Of a stretch of DNA of 21,558 nt, positions 8,922-17,583 are shown piece by piece (the first letter of the stretch is position 1; every line of letters starts with the position of its first letter). The position numbers and the translations under genes were made by a program. The notes under the pieces were generated by a model. That model had not been told where the DNA came from. It saw only the letters and a program-made list of their open reading frames with translations, and ran no database searches. The stretch is taken from assembly GCA_003427395.1 (NCBI GenBank), contig BFEA01000538.1:640825-662382 (forward strand), given 5' to 3'. This stretch comes from Chara braunii (taxonomy: Eukaryota; Streptophyta; Charophyceae; Charales; Characeae).

Positions 8922-9335
8922 GAAATACCTGGAGTCATTCAGCCCTCCGATGATACCTCCAGGTCTTCCTGCTTCACGAAAACCATTAAAAATTAGACCC
9001 TTCTTGGTATTATGAAATGATTAGGGGTGTCTCACACATCCCTTCGTATGTGAAAGGTGGGCCTCCCCAAGACTTGTGTTACGACCAGTCGGCCGCCGAA
9101 GCCTATCTGACCTATTATTAAAATTCAAAAAAAAAAAAAAAAGGAGGAATAATTATAGGCCGATAATGGTATCTGCTTGGTCATTTCCTGTTCCCAAGAA
9201 TGGCATCTGCTAGGTTGTTTCCTGTCTTCTTCCAGGCGGGGATTCAAATCCTGTGCAACTGATGAACTGAATATGGCTGCTGGCATTCAGCCCTATGATG
9301 ATACCTCTACTGTCGCTCTACATCTTCCAGCTGAG
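8922..9335. other. Non-coding repeat mosaic downstream of the LINE
   Basis: A motif CATTCAGCCCT..GATGATACCTC occurs at about 8938-8961 and 9283-9307, and in diverged reverse-complement form at about 12884-12945. An A16 run at 9127-9142 suggests the 3' end of another short retroelement covering about 8977-9142. AATGG(T/C)ATCTGCT is duplicated 34 bp apart (9165 and 9199). A B-box-like GGGGATTCAAATCC lies at 9238-9251. No gene is visible. Confidence 0.5.
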
Positions 9336-9444
9336 ACCACCAGTACCTACCGGTTGGGGCGGCAGTTAAAGCGGTAGCAGAATAGGCCTGCCCCTCCGGT
9401 TCAAATTCATTCGATATGAAAAATGCGGTAGGTACTGGTGGTTT
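9336..9444. mobile_element. Hairpin (MITE-like) element with tRNA-like loop
   Basis: ACCACCAGTACCTACCG at 9336-9352 is perfectly repeated in reverse complement at 9426-9442, giving 17-bp arms around a 73-nt loop. The loop contains GGCAGTTAAAGCGG (9361-9374, A-box-like) and GGTTCAAATTC (9398-9408, B-box-like). This is either a short TIR element or an internal-promoter RNA element with a strong outer stem. No coding capacity. Confidence 0.55.
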
Positions 9445-9455
9445 AAACCACCAGT
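9434..9455. repeat. 22-bp perfect palindrome at the junction of two hairpin elements
   Basis: The centre is GGTTTAAACC, extended on both sides to ACTGG...CCAGT without mismatch. It is formed where the right arm of the 9336-9444 element abuts the left arm of the 9445-9597 element. Confidence 0.85.
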
Positions 9456-9597
9456 GGTTGGCCCAGCTATCGGCCGTGGAAAAAATATACAGGAGAAACA
9501 TTTGCCGTAGGATAAATTTGGGCACTCCTGTAGTGACCCGTACATGTCCCAAGTTGTGGCTTATTAAGGGGATGACTTTAGGAAGTACTGGTGGTTT
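9445..9597. mobile_element. Second MITE-like element sharing the ACCACCAGT terminus
   Basis: AAACCACCAGT at 9445-9455 is the reverse complement of ACTGGTGGTTT at 9587-9597. The right arm, GTACTGGTGGTTTAA, also matches the right arm of the neighbouring element, so both share a terminus. The interior has no recognisable content. Arms are short (11 bp), so confidence is limited. Confidence 0.4.
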
Positions 9598-9749
9598 AAT
9601 GAAAAAAGAGAAAAGGGGCCCTCCATTTGTATACTTTGCGGACAGCTGTCAGAGTGAGAGAAAAGAGTGGAATTGGGGCATTGCTCCACTTACTGTCCAC
9701 TGTACTGCACTCCAATTTGTGAGTTTACTAGTACCAGACGCCATGGCAA

Positions 9750-9828
9750 AGCATTTTGTCTGCCCATGCTTCAAAATCGTAGTCATTAGGGTGCTGTGGA
9801 GTGATGCTTCCTAGAAATTCAGCTTTGT
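9750..9828 (+). repeat. Left arm of a large inverted repeat (partner 11034-11104)
   Basis: TTCAAAA.CG.AGTCATTA, then GTGCTGTGGA, then GATGCTTCCTAGAAATTCAG match the reverse complement of 11034-11104 with few changes. The pair encloses about 1.2 kb that includes a younger TIR insertion at 10044-10440. It resembles a fold-back element or an inverted duplication. Confidence 0.65.
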
Positions 9829-10043
9829 TTTAGGGCATACTCACTCTGGACGCAATGCTACGGCTTTTGTGATATTTGCGTCTGCTGCTGGTCACATGAA
9901 ACTGCCTGTGGCATATGGGACACCATCGCGACTTTCTCCCTGTCAGAATTTGCTCTCTTGTGCAAGTCACGCACAAAGAGGGAGTTAAACAAAAAAAATA
10001 AATCAATTTAGCAAGTGTAAAAGGGAAAAACAAACCTGAAAAA

Positions 10044-10440
10044 GGGCCTTGCCACACCACTCTTGAAACGGGGAAATTTTTCAAGAGCTGTCAGACGTTC
10101 TCAAGAGTTGGGTTTTCAAGAGTTTCGGGCCCCTCGCCACACAGCACTCTCGAAAGGGCAATGGTGTTGGACAACCCATGAAAAACGACAATCATATAGC
10201 TTTGTTTCTTCCGAATGGAGTCAGGATAACGGCCTGACACCTCTCGAAAATCAAAGGCCCTTCGAGTACGCTTGAAAAAAGCGGGGCTGCAGGCTGGGCG
10301 TTTCGGAGTTTTGAGTGCTACTCTTGAAACGAGGTTCTGACAACTCTGGAAAGAGCTTCCGGGCTACAACTCTCAAGTGGCTGTGTGGCGACTCGTCCAA
10401 CTCTTGAAAACGCAGTTTCAACAGTGGTGTGGCAAGGCCC
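10044..10440 (-). mobile_element. 397-bp TIR element, reverse-oriented copy of the 474-882 family
   Basis: Terminal repeats begin GGGCCTTGCCACACCACT on both ends, with 24 of 25 positions matching. AAA flanks each end (10041-10043 and 10441-10443), a possible 3-bp target duplication. Read on the minus strand, the interior follows the 474-882 copy: CGCCACACAGCCACTTGAGA, GAGTTGTCAGA, AAACGCCCAGCCTGCA, and the ATCCTGACTCCATTCGGA block. The two copies are clearly diverged, so insertions are not recent. No transposase. Confidence 0.8.
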
Positions 10441-10774
10441 AAAGGGGCTCCCTGCAGGAACTTGGCACTTGATGTATACTGTGGGAATGTAGTTTTGGTA
10501 CATCCAAATTCTGTGAAGAGCCATCCCAGTTTGCCTTGTCATTACATAGTGGTCTTCGTATCCAACTTTTTTTGGACTTTTTTTCCCTAAACTCTTGGGA
10601 AAAATTAAAAAAAGCATTGTGCTCACCTCTTGAGGTGGACACAAATTGGGCACCCCCCTGGCCAGGCAGGCTGGAGATTTTGTGCACCCGTTTGCTACCA
10701 GGCCCTCACCATGTGACCCCGCACTATCGCAGAATCTGTGATTTTTGTAATATTTGTGTCCAGTGTATGCCCTT

Positions 10775-11028
10775 AGTGGTGTCGAAGGAGGCCCTTACTG
10801 TCCACTGTCCATGTGAAAACCACTGTCCATGTGAAAAACTGCTCGGACAGTAGTCCGAAACGGGATGGACAATCTACCGTCCCCTCATCCTGAGTTCCTT
10901 GAAGGACTTTGCACATGACTAATTTTGCAGGCGGGGAATTATACAATGACAGGCAATCCATTCTCCATCCAGTTTTTCACTACTGTCGGAGCAGACAGTG
11001 GACAGTCAGGGCCTCGTTCTACACCACT
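10775..11028. mobile_element. 254-bp inverted-repeat element with 35-bp arms
   Basis: The arm at 10775-10809 matches the reverse complement of 10994-11028 at 32 of 35 positions. Each arm combines AGTGGTGT.GAA.GAGGCCCT, which resembles the inward-facing GGGCC TIR, with ACTGTCCACTGTC. CACTGTCCATGTGAAAA is also duplicated 18 bp apart inside (about 10803-10838). The arrangement suggests one TIR element nested between two facing ends of the GGGCC family. No coding capacity. Confidence 0.6.
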
Positions 11029-11033
11029 GAAAA

Positions 11034-11104
11034 AAAGCTGAATTTCTAGGAAGCATCCTTCCACAGCACTGTAATGACTGCGGTTTTGAAGTCCAAAATG
11101 TTTT
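11034..11104 (-). repeat. Right arm of the large inverted repeat (partner 9750-9828)
   Basis: This is the reverse-complement partner of 9750-9828. It abuts the 10775-11028 element, so the two inverted repeats are stacked. Confidence 0.65.
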
Positions 11105-11958
11105 CACATCGCAGACTTGTAGGGTCCGTTCTACCTTCTCTAGTGCACCCCAGCCAAAATCACAAAAATCTCTTTTTGTTCTTCTTTTTAACTTTTTTTA
11201 AACGCCCCCTCCAGTGCTAGTGGCGCTGGTAAGAGCAGACACTGCTAGGCCCTGGGAAGAGGCTCCATCTATTGGTGGCGAGCATGACCTGCTGGAAAAC
11301 GGGTCCAGCGTCCCATATACAAATGGAATTGGAGGATATCAGGACGAGAGTCTTGAGAGTCTTGAGAGTGTTGAGAGATACCTGCCAGCATTGATTACTC
11401 TGGAATCCAGAGGATTGACTGGGCAGGTTAATGGGGAAAGGGAGACAACCTCTTCCCTCTGTGCCAGGCTCCTGATATCTGCTACTACAACCTCTTTCCT
11501 CCCCCCCACTAGATCTGTGCTCATTTCTACTCCTGACCAAACCCTTATATTTCGGGAGGTCACTAGAGAAGTTGGGGCTGGACCCTAAAAAATGCATAAA
11601 ACATGGATTTTTTTAATTTATTTTTTCCCAGTAATTTCCCACAAAGTTACCAAAACTGTTCCTGACAACCAGTCGTAGGCACCTGCGTCTCTAGGGCGTC
11701 CATCTCAAGGGTTTCATTCAGGGGCTGTGGAATGAAAGAGGGGGTTAGGAGAAGTTGATCACTTCTCCCCAGTCAGGGTTATCTCTAGTATTTCTATGTG
11801 GTGTGGAACAAGGAGTCCTACGGTCCATTTTTGTGTAGTGGACAGTAGTGGAGTGAGACCCAAAGGGAGAAACGCCAAGAATTCTATCTGCTTGATTTTC
11901 TTTTTTCTTTCTTGAAACAACGGCGGACACGGGCTTCAATTCCTTTGCTTCGCCTTGC
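11105..11958. other. Non-coding stretch with one dispersed repeat and a 9-bp tandem repeat
   Basis: The second copy of the GAGGCTCCATC repeat lies at about 11218-11320. GAGAGTCTT is tandemly repeated about three times at 11346-11372. ORFs of 124-126 codons on both strands (11214-11597) overlap each other and the repeat and show no motif. I see no gene. Confidence 0.45.
11346..11375 (+). repeat. 9-bp tandem repeat (GAGAGTCTT)n
   Basis: Two exact copies and one with a single change (GAGAGTGTT) stand head to tail, followed by a partial unit. Confidence 0.75.
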
Positions 11959-12737
11959 TTGCCACACCATTGTCAAATTGAGGAATTTTGTCAGTTTACA
12001 ACCCCCACGAAGACTGTAGAAAGCTGCACCGTCGAACGGAGTCACAACTGTAATTTCCAAAACCCCTTTCTAGGCTTCAGGCGTGGCCGGCCTGCTACAG
12101 CTCTAGTGTCAAGTGCCACCTCCAGGGCTATTGAAGCAAATGGTCGGTAGGGTAAGAGGACAACAAGGAGAATACAACTGGCGGCTCTAAACCCACATTC
12201 TCAGCTGTGTGTGTGGCTAAGGCGAGGTAAGCTGTAGAAAGACCTACCGCAGAAAATTTCTGACAGCTGTTGTTCAAGGGGTTGTGCTCCACTGCCCATT
12301 TCTTCCAGGAATTCCTCACGGAATTGCGGGCTACACTGGCGTTTCTACTTTTTCTTTTTTTCACCCCAGGGACTCTGCCTAAATTCACTGACGAATTCCC
12401 TACAATCACTGAAAGTCGGAGTTCTCCTCTGTTCTCTGCTATGGCGTGCTGATTCTGGGGGTTCTTAACTTGAGACTGTGTGTGCTGCTATCTTTTTGCA
12501 AGAATTCCTTTAAAAACAGTTCAATGCATCAGTCCACAATTATGGCCTCGGTGGAAATGCATAACACTATTTGCCCGTACTTGGAGGGCGCTGTTCTCCT
12601 GAGACTCCCGAAAAGGCAGGCAGGTGGAGCCCCCCGAATAGGGCGCAAGGGCCGTTCTTAACGTTCTTCGGCGAATTCCTCGAAGACCCCTGCAGTGGAG
12701 CACAACCCAAAGAGTGTTTTAGACAGTGGTGTGGCTA
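11959..12737. mobile_element. Diverged, longer TIR element of the CCACACCACT type
   Basis: GCCACACCATTGTCAAA at 11961-11977 is mirrored by the reverse complement of 12718-12735 (GCCACACCACTGTCTAAA). Inside, GGGTTGTGCTCCACTGC at 12279-12295 is exactly reverse-complemented at 12692-12708, a nested second inverted repeat. The CCACACCAC core links it to the GGGCC elements. The ends are too diverged to read a target duplication. ORFs inside are under 100 codons and unconvincing. Confidence 0.45.
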
Positions 12738-13275
12738 ACCTCATTGGGCTGGATTGCCCCAGGCATTGCCGTGGTTGAAGACAACCAAGTGCAAACCGTA
12801 CTTGCACTTTATTTCTTGTTATTTTTTGCTTCAACCACCAAATACCATACTTGGCCTTTGATTCTTGTTGTTGTGTTTCTGGAAGAAGGAAGACGTGGAG
12901 GTATCTTCATAGAGCCCAATGGCAGCAGGCATTGCAGATTTATGAAATACTGGGTGGAAAGCACCCACTCGGAGACCTCTTCCTGCTTGGTGAAAAGCAC
13001 CCACAGGCAACACAGGCCGTAGGATGCAAAAACCTGGCAGCCAGATTGGGTCCCGACTGCTGGGCCCTTTCCTACCAGATCATGAATCTGACGCTGTACC
13101 TGCGCCTTCCTTACTTCCAACCTGGAAAAGTTTCTGTGCCCTTTAACCATTTCCGCCTGGGCGTTTTCCACCAATTATCCCCAGATTTACGCAGTTCATT
13201 GTGTGCGCAAGATTTCAACTCAGGCTTGTGTACCGACCTGGTTGTTTCCTGTCTTCTTCCCTCTCGTCAGTTTAT
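12738..13275. other. Non-coding repeat-derived stretch
   Basis: About 12884-12945 carries the reverse complement of the CATTCAGCCC/GATACCTC repeat found near 8940 and 9285. At 13240-13260 there is an exact copy of the bases at 9213-9233 (GGTTGTTTCCTGTCTTCTTC plus C). AAAGCACCCAC is repeated at about 12958 and 12994. A plus-strand open frame runs 12851-13681 but crosses these repeats and the next TIR element, so I do not call it. Confidence 0.4.
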
Positions 13276-13636
13276 GGGGCTCGCCACACCACTGCTGAAA
13301 AGTTTAACCCGATTTTCGATAGTTTCTCTTGGCCACACAGGCTGTCAAAATTGGAGACATCAAGTAAATTCACCGAAAGTTGTCAGAGAATGCTTCTCTA
13401 CACCTCCTGTCGAAAGTTGTAGAATTTCCAGCCTGCTACTCCAATGCTTTCGACAGTCCAATGCTTGTCTTTTCCCTCAGGTGCGTTCGTCTTTTTCCAT
13501 CTTGCTTTCACAAGTTCGTCCACTCTACAGTGATGTGTGGCTAAAGGGGGCCAAACTGTCAAAGGGAGCCTGTGGAATTTATTTATTCTTACAGCCGTCA
13601 ATTTTTTTGCCTTTGTACAGTGGTGTGGCGAGCCCC
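13276..13636. mobile_element. 361-bp TIR element with TAT target duplication
   Basis: A perfect 19-bp terminal inverted repeat, GGGGCTCGCCACACCACTG, stands at 13276-13294 and reverse-complemented at 13618-13636. TAT flanks both ends (13273-13275 and 13637-13639). The interior keeps the layout of the 474-882 family: a GCCACACAG block, a TTGTCAGA block, CCAGCCTGC, and GTGATGTGTGGC before the right end. The sequence has drifted far. It is non-autonomous. Confidence 0.8.
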
Positions 13637-14150
13637 TATATCAGATTCAAGAGGGAGGCTCACAGGAAACAACCAACCTGATACCATAACTGTATCTTGG
13701 GCCCCATAGTGCAATCATAACTCTTTTTTGTGACTCCCACGTAGTTTCCTCTTAATTCCTTTTGTTGGGGGTCTCCATCCACTACTCCCCACTATACAAA
13801 AAAAATAGTACTAGTGTTTGCATAGCTGTCAGACTAGACAAGATTGTGGAAAATGCGCAGTCTCTCCACTAACTCTACAACTCGGACAATCCAAGGGCTC
13901 TCCAATTCGTGACGGCAGAAGAAGACAGGGTGACAGCAGTAGAAGACATGGTTACAGCAGGAGAAGACAGGGTGACAGCAGTAGACGACGCACCTTCATC
14001 AGCATTTCGTCCGTTGGACTAGAGACGGAGTCTGCAAATTTGGTCCCAGATCGTGACGGCTGGCTGGGAACCATACAAAGGTGGAGAGTGGCTGAGTGCT
14101 TTTCTTATGGGCTGTCTGACAGCAATACAATAGATTTTCCCCAATATCTA
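13637..14150. other. Non-coding stretch with a 21-bp tandem repeat
   Basis: Apart from the repeat at 13920-13982 nothing is recognisable. The 138-codon plus frame 13818-14234 simply reads through the repeat. Confidence 0.4.
13920..13982 (+). repeat. 21-bp tandem repeat, 3 copies
   Basis: The units begin AGAAGACA(G/T)GGT(G/T)ACAGCAG and start at 13920, 13941 and 13962. The first and third are identical and the middle has three changes. The unit length is a multiple of three, so an open frame passes through, but the peptide (S/R-rich) has no known relatives that I can name. Confidence 0.85.
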
Positions 14151-14386
14151 CCATTTCCTCAAAATGGACAGGTCTGGCTTTTGAAGGCGTTCTTCGAGCG
14201 CCAGACCCCCTGGATGTATCTGGTCTCAAGCTAAGTCCACATACATCCAGGGGTCCAGCGTTCCAGCGTTTTAAGAACGCTGGACCCTCAGGAGCGGAAA
14301 AATTGGACCTGTTTTCAGCCAAAAAACTCGGTTTCAAATTTTCAATTTCATTCCAAAAAAAAAAGAAGTCCATTTTAACGAAATGG
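14151..14386. repeat. Fold-back repeat containing copy B of the AAAATGGAC family
   Basis: The outer arms are CCATTTCCTCAAAATGGAC (14151-14169) and its mirror ending at 14386 (17 of 19 positions match). A second inner hairpin pairs CCCCTGGATGTAT (14207-14219) with ATACATCCAGGGG (14241-14253), with CGTTCTT/AAGAACG outside it. 14222-14386 on the minus strand is homologous to 1408-1540. No gene. Confidence 0.65.
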
Positions 14387-14434
14387 CAGTTCAATTCCCT
14401 TTTACAGTTTGTAACTTAGTAGAGAGATGAAAAA

Positions 14435-14566
14435 GGGCCTGACTGCACTACTCTCCAAATTGCAGATTGAGGATGAATCTTTCGCTAGAGCATGGAAAGG
14501 TATACCACCATCTTTTTTGGCTTTTGTGAATGTGGAGAGTAGTTCAGCGTCGAATCAGCGAGGCCC
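14435..14566. mobile_element. Short GGGCCT-ended TIR element (132 bp)
   Basis: The left end starts GGGCCTGACTGCACTACTCT. The right end reverse-complements to GGGCCTCGCTG and then, after an offset of about ten bases, to ACTACTCTCCA. AAA flanks both ends (14432-14434 and 14567-14569). It is a diverged or internally rearranged member of the GGGCC group. Moderate support only. Confidence 0.4.
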
Positions 14567-14984
14567 AAACTCTACAAAATTGTAGACTGGGGAGTACCGC
14601 AGAGAGACCCAAAGTTTTACCAGAGCACTGAGCAGTGATTGCAGCAGAGCCCTTTTTAACATCACAAGCGGATGCCCGCCGCAGCTGCGGCGGGGGCCAT
14701 GAGCAGGGGTAAAAAAAAAAAAAAAAAAAGAACGTTCAAAAACAGCTGTGTACCTTCCCATGTTCCAGCGCAAGATTCATTCTCATTTTGCACATTTGGT
14801 GAGCGCCGGAGCGAAGGCGCAACGGATGCTGCTGCCTCCAGTAACGAACATAAGGGCCTCTCTCCACTCTCGACATGCACATCAAGGCCAAAAGGGCCTC
14901 GTTCCACTCTCGACATGCACATCAAGGCCCAAGGCGATACACATGCTGATAACCCCGGAAAAAAAAAAAGCAGTGCATGTCCTC
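14567..14984. other. Non-coding stretch with A18 run and a 40-bp duplication
   Basis: It holds a GC-rich hairpin-like GCCGCAGCTGCGGC near 14679, an A-run at 14711-14728, and the tandem duplication at 14854-14933. No gene. Confidence 0.45.
14854..14933 (+). repeat. 40-bp tandem duplication
   Basis: Two units start at 14854 and 14894, each GGGCCTC followed by CCACTCTCGACATGCACATC and AAGGCC. Units begin GGGCC and end GGCC, which echoes the TIR element termini and may be a relic of two adjacent ends. Confidence 0.8.
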
Positions 14985-15796
14985 CGCCACCCCCCCCCAC
15001 CTCACCCCCCTCTCCTCACTCCCCTTCCCTTTCTTTTTCGTATCGGCTGTCCTTCGCCTCGGCCCGAAAACGACAAAAAGAAAAGAAAAGAAAAGAAAAG
15101 ATGATCACCACACCCACTGCTCGGCTGCGCCTCTCCCCGACCACCTTCCCCTACTCCTTGACAAGCTCGACTCCTATTTCCCCTCCGTTGCCAACCTTGC
15201 CCTTCCCCTCCGTTGCCAAATCTCAATCGCTTCCTCCTCCCCCTCTCTTTTCCTAATCTCCTCCTTCTCCACCCCCAAATCCCGACCTCTATCGCAAGTT
15301 TCCCAGATCCCGACTCGCATCACAAGTTTCCTAGCCCCCCCCCCCCCTCCATCCTGACCCCTCCCCTCCTCCCAACCTTCCCCTTCTTCCCCCGATCCCG
15401 ATTCCCGTCCTCCGCCCAATCTCGATTCCTATTCCCCTCCGTTGCTATCCCGACCCTTCCCCTCCTCCCAACCTTCCCCTTCTTCCCCCGATCCCGATTC
15501 CCGTCGTCCCCCAAATCTTGATTTGTATCCCCCTTCGTTGCTATCCCGACCCCTCCTTCCCCCAATCCCGATCTCTTCCCCCCAATCTCGCTCCCCCTCC
15601 CCCCCTCTTTTCCGAATCTCCTACTTCTCCACCCCCCCAATCCCGACCTCTATCGCAAGTTTCCTAGATCCCGACTCGACGCGGGTTTTTTCTTTTTCCT
15701 CCTTCCCCCTACGTTTTTTTCCCCTCCGTTGCGAGCCCTACCCCTCCCCTCCAATTGTGATCCCAATCCCCCTCCCCCCCCCCCTCCCCCCAACCC

Positions 15797-15839
<43 letters not shown>

Positions 15840-16096
15840 TACCTTGATCTGCCATTCTTGCAGACGCAAACAATCACTCGTTTTCTGGATCGTTTCTTCT
15901 CTCGCCGTCCTTTGTCACCTCGCTCGCACTCTGGCGCGGACAATGCACACACTCGTCCTCCCCTCTCCTTCGAGCCCTTAGTACCAACCACCTCCTTCAA
16001 TACCACGCCCTCCCTCTGCACACTTCTCAGATCCCGACTCGATGCACACGCTCTCTCTTTCCCCTTCCTTCGAATCTTTACTCTCTCCCTCTCCCC

Positions 16097-16129
<33 letters not shown>

Positions 16130-16136
16130 TTCTGGC
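14985..16136 (+). repeat. 1.1-kb polypyrimidine tract with internal duplications, (AAAAG)n and A40
   Basis: The plus strand is almost entirely C and T, apart from an AAAAG microsatellite at about 15074-15100 and A40 at 15798-15837. A block ending in GACCTCTATCGCAAGTTTCC is present at about 15234-15310 and again about 360 bp later. A second block (CTCCTCCCAACCTTCCCCTT and on) recurs with a 96-bp offset (15363 and 15459). It ends in a (CT)n run at 16098-16130. All long ORFs here are low-complexity shadows. Such strand-asymmetric tracts can adopt triplex (H-DNA) structure; that is general knowledge, not shown here. Confidence 0.85.
15798..15837 (+). repeat. A40 homopolymer
   Basis: Forty A follow a C-rich tract (CCCCCCCAACCCC). 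It may be a retroelement tail or slippage. Its assembled length should be treated as approximate. Confidence 0.85.
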
Positions 16137-16415
16137 GATGCAAACTGGCCAACTGGTCGACGTGCCGAACGCGGGAGATAGAAACTGGCGGGTGCACGAT
16201 GCAAACTGGCCAACTGGCCGACGTGTCGAATGCGGGAGATCGAAACTGGCGGGTGCATGATGCAAACTGGGATGCAAACTGGCCAACTGGCCGACGTGTC
16301 GAACGCGGGAAATGGAAACTGGCGGGTGTACGATGCAAACTGGCCGACTGACCGACGTGTCAAACGCGGGAAATCGAAACTGGCGGGTGTACGCTGCAAA
16401 CTGCCCGAATTCGGC
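16137..16415 (+). repeat. 61-bp tandem array, about 4.5 copies
   Basis: Units start GATGCAAACTGG at 16137, 16198, 16259/16271 and 16332, with a partial unit at 16393. Each contains GGCCAACTGGCCGACGTGTC and GAAACTGGCGGGTG with few substitutions. A 12-bp duplication of GATGCAAACTGG lies at 16259-16282. Because 61 is not a multiple of three, all three minus-strand frames cycle through the array and stay open, producing misleading ORFs up to 266 codons. It directly follows the (CT)n tract. Confidence 0.9.
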
Positions 16416-16867
16416 CGACGACGCGCGGGGCATCTGAAATCTTCAACCCAAAAAAAAATAAAAAAATGCAGTGAATCTTTACTGTGCCCGCCGCAACATT
16501 CACTATTGCGTCCCGAAAAAGCGCCCTTCGAGAAACTGCTTCGAAAAATAGTGTCCCGTGGGCCCGCCCCTTGCCCCGCCACGTTTCCCAACACTGGCAA
16601 GCGGGTCTCCTTGGGAGCGTTACGCGAGACCCGCTGCACGCTTTAAGAGTATTAAGGATATGTTCTGAAACGCTCCCCACAAAGATAATAAAGCCCCCCC
16701 CTTCTCCTTGTTTTTTTTTGTTTTTTTTTTTGGTTATTTCAGGGCAAGCGCCTTGAGATATCATGCTGGAACTGGCGACCCCCTGGCCCTATTCCCAGCA
16801 AGGTAATGTAGCATTGGGCACTGGACCCGGTTTAAGGGAAAACAAATAAATAAATACATTCAAGAGG
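16416..16867. other. Non-coding stretch with a hairpin
   Basis: GCGGGTCTC/GAGACCCGC at about 16600-16635 forms a 9-bp hairpin. T-runs at 16710-16730 separate it from the SINE. No gene is visible. Confidence 0.45.
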
Positions 16868-17219
16868 AAACTATGCACACCTCAGTTGGTAAGGCACTCA
16901 AGTGGCATTCAGGAGGTATTGGGTTCGATCCCCATTGGCCTCATGTACCTTCCTGGGCAAGCTTGGCGCCGGAGTGGCATTGAGCAGGGACTGCTGATGT
17001 TCATAGGGGGAGGGGACCGGAGGGAAGGCACCGTGACTGGCCCATCGAGGAAGCTCGGTCCTGATGCTACCGGCTGACCCCTGGCCGGTATCACCCACCT
17101 GCTTTAGCAGGTATCGCACCTGCTGGTGGGTGCAGCTTCCGTATGTTCCCTCGTTGGAGGCTTGAGCACCGATGTGGCTGCTACGGGTTCCCCGTAAAAC
17201 TATAATGACAAAAAAAAAA
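16868..17219 (+). mobile_element. tRNA-derived SINE with A tail
   Basis: CTCAGTTGGTAAGGC at 16881-16895 is a good Pol III A box (tRNA D arm). GGGTTCGATCCCC at 16921-16933 is a near-perfect B box 40 bp downstream. The T arm can form with four of five pairs. A roughly 270-bp unrelated body follows and ends in GACAAAAAAAAAA (A10 at 17210-17219). That layout, tRNA head, body and A tail, defines a SINE; the tail means it would be moved by a LINE of the poly(A)-recognising type. The exact 5' end is uncertain and I see no clear target duplication. Confidence 0.75.
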
Positions 17220-17272
17220 GGCCTGAAAGGCCGTCCTGTCCAGATTTGACAGGTAATTGAATTGGTTGGCCT

Positions 17273-17273
17273 T

Positions 17274-17304
<31 letters not shown>
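17273..17304 (+). repeat. A-rich run, possible second retroelement tail
   Basis: About thirty A with a single G interruption follow GGTTGGCCTT. The 53 bp between the SINE tail and this run (17220-17272) contain the palindrome GGCCTGAAAGGCC. It may be the true, extended end of the SINE or a separate short insertion. Confidence 0.5.
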
Positions 17305-17466
17305 AGAGTTTTAATTGCACTAAGTGCCGAGATACAGTTTCAAATTGCAGTTTGGGCAATGTATACAACCCAGCTTTCTGGCCAGGTAGGGTGCCCGAAC
17401 TGCAATTATAAATACTTTTTGTGACTGTACTGAAGTTACGCCATTGCAGATGGTAACTGCAGTGAT

Positions 17467-17571
17467 GAAGGCATGTCTCACAAGCACAACAAATTTTGTA
17501 TCCGTCTATCAGACCGATTTACCAAAGAAGGCATAGCCTCACAAGCACAACAGATTCTGTATCAGCCCGAT
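17467..17571 (+). repeat. Local tandem duplication, 60-bp offset
   Basis: GAAGGCAT...CTCACAAGCACAACA.ATT.TGTATC and a following CCGATTT occur at 17467 and again at 17527 with several differences and a small length change. Confidence 0.75.
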
Positions 17572-17583
17572 TTCAGGAGACAG

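Noticed and set aside
12851-13681. 276-codon plus-strand ORF
   Set aside because: It runs through dispersed repeats and straight across the complete TIR element at 13276-13636, has no recognisable motif and an unnatural C/S/L-rich composition. Most likely a chance open frame.
15839-16639. 266-codon minus-strand ORF with TRRPVGQFAS repeats
   Set aside because: It is produced by the 61-bp array, whose three minus frames are all open, plus the CT-rich tract. The peptide repeat changes frame with each unit, so no selection for coding is visible.
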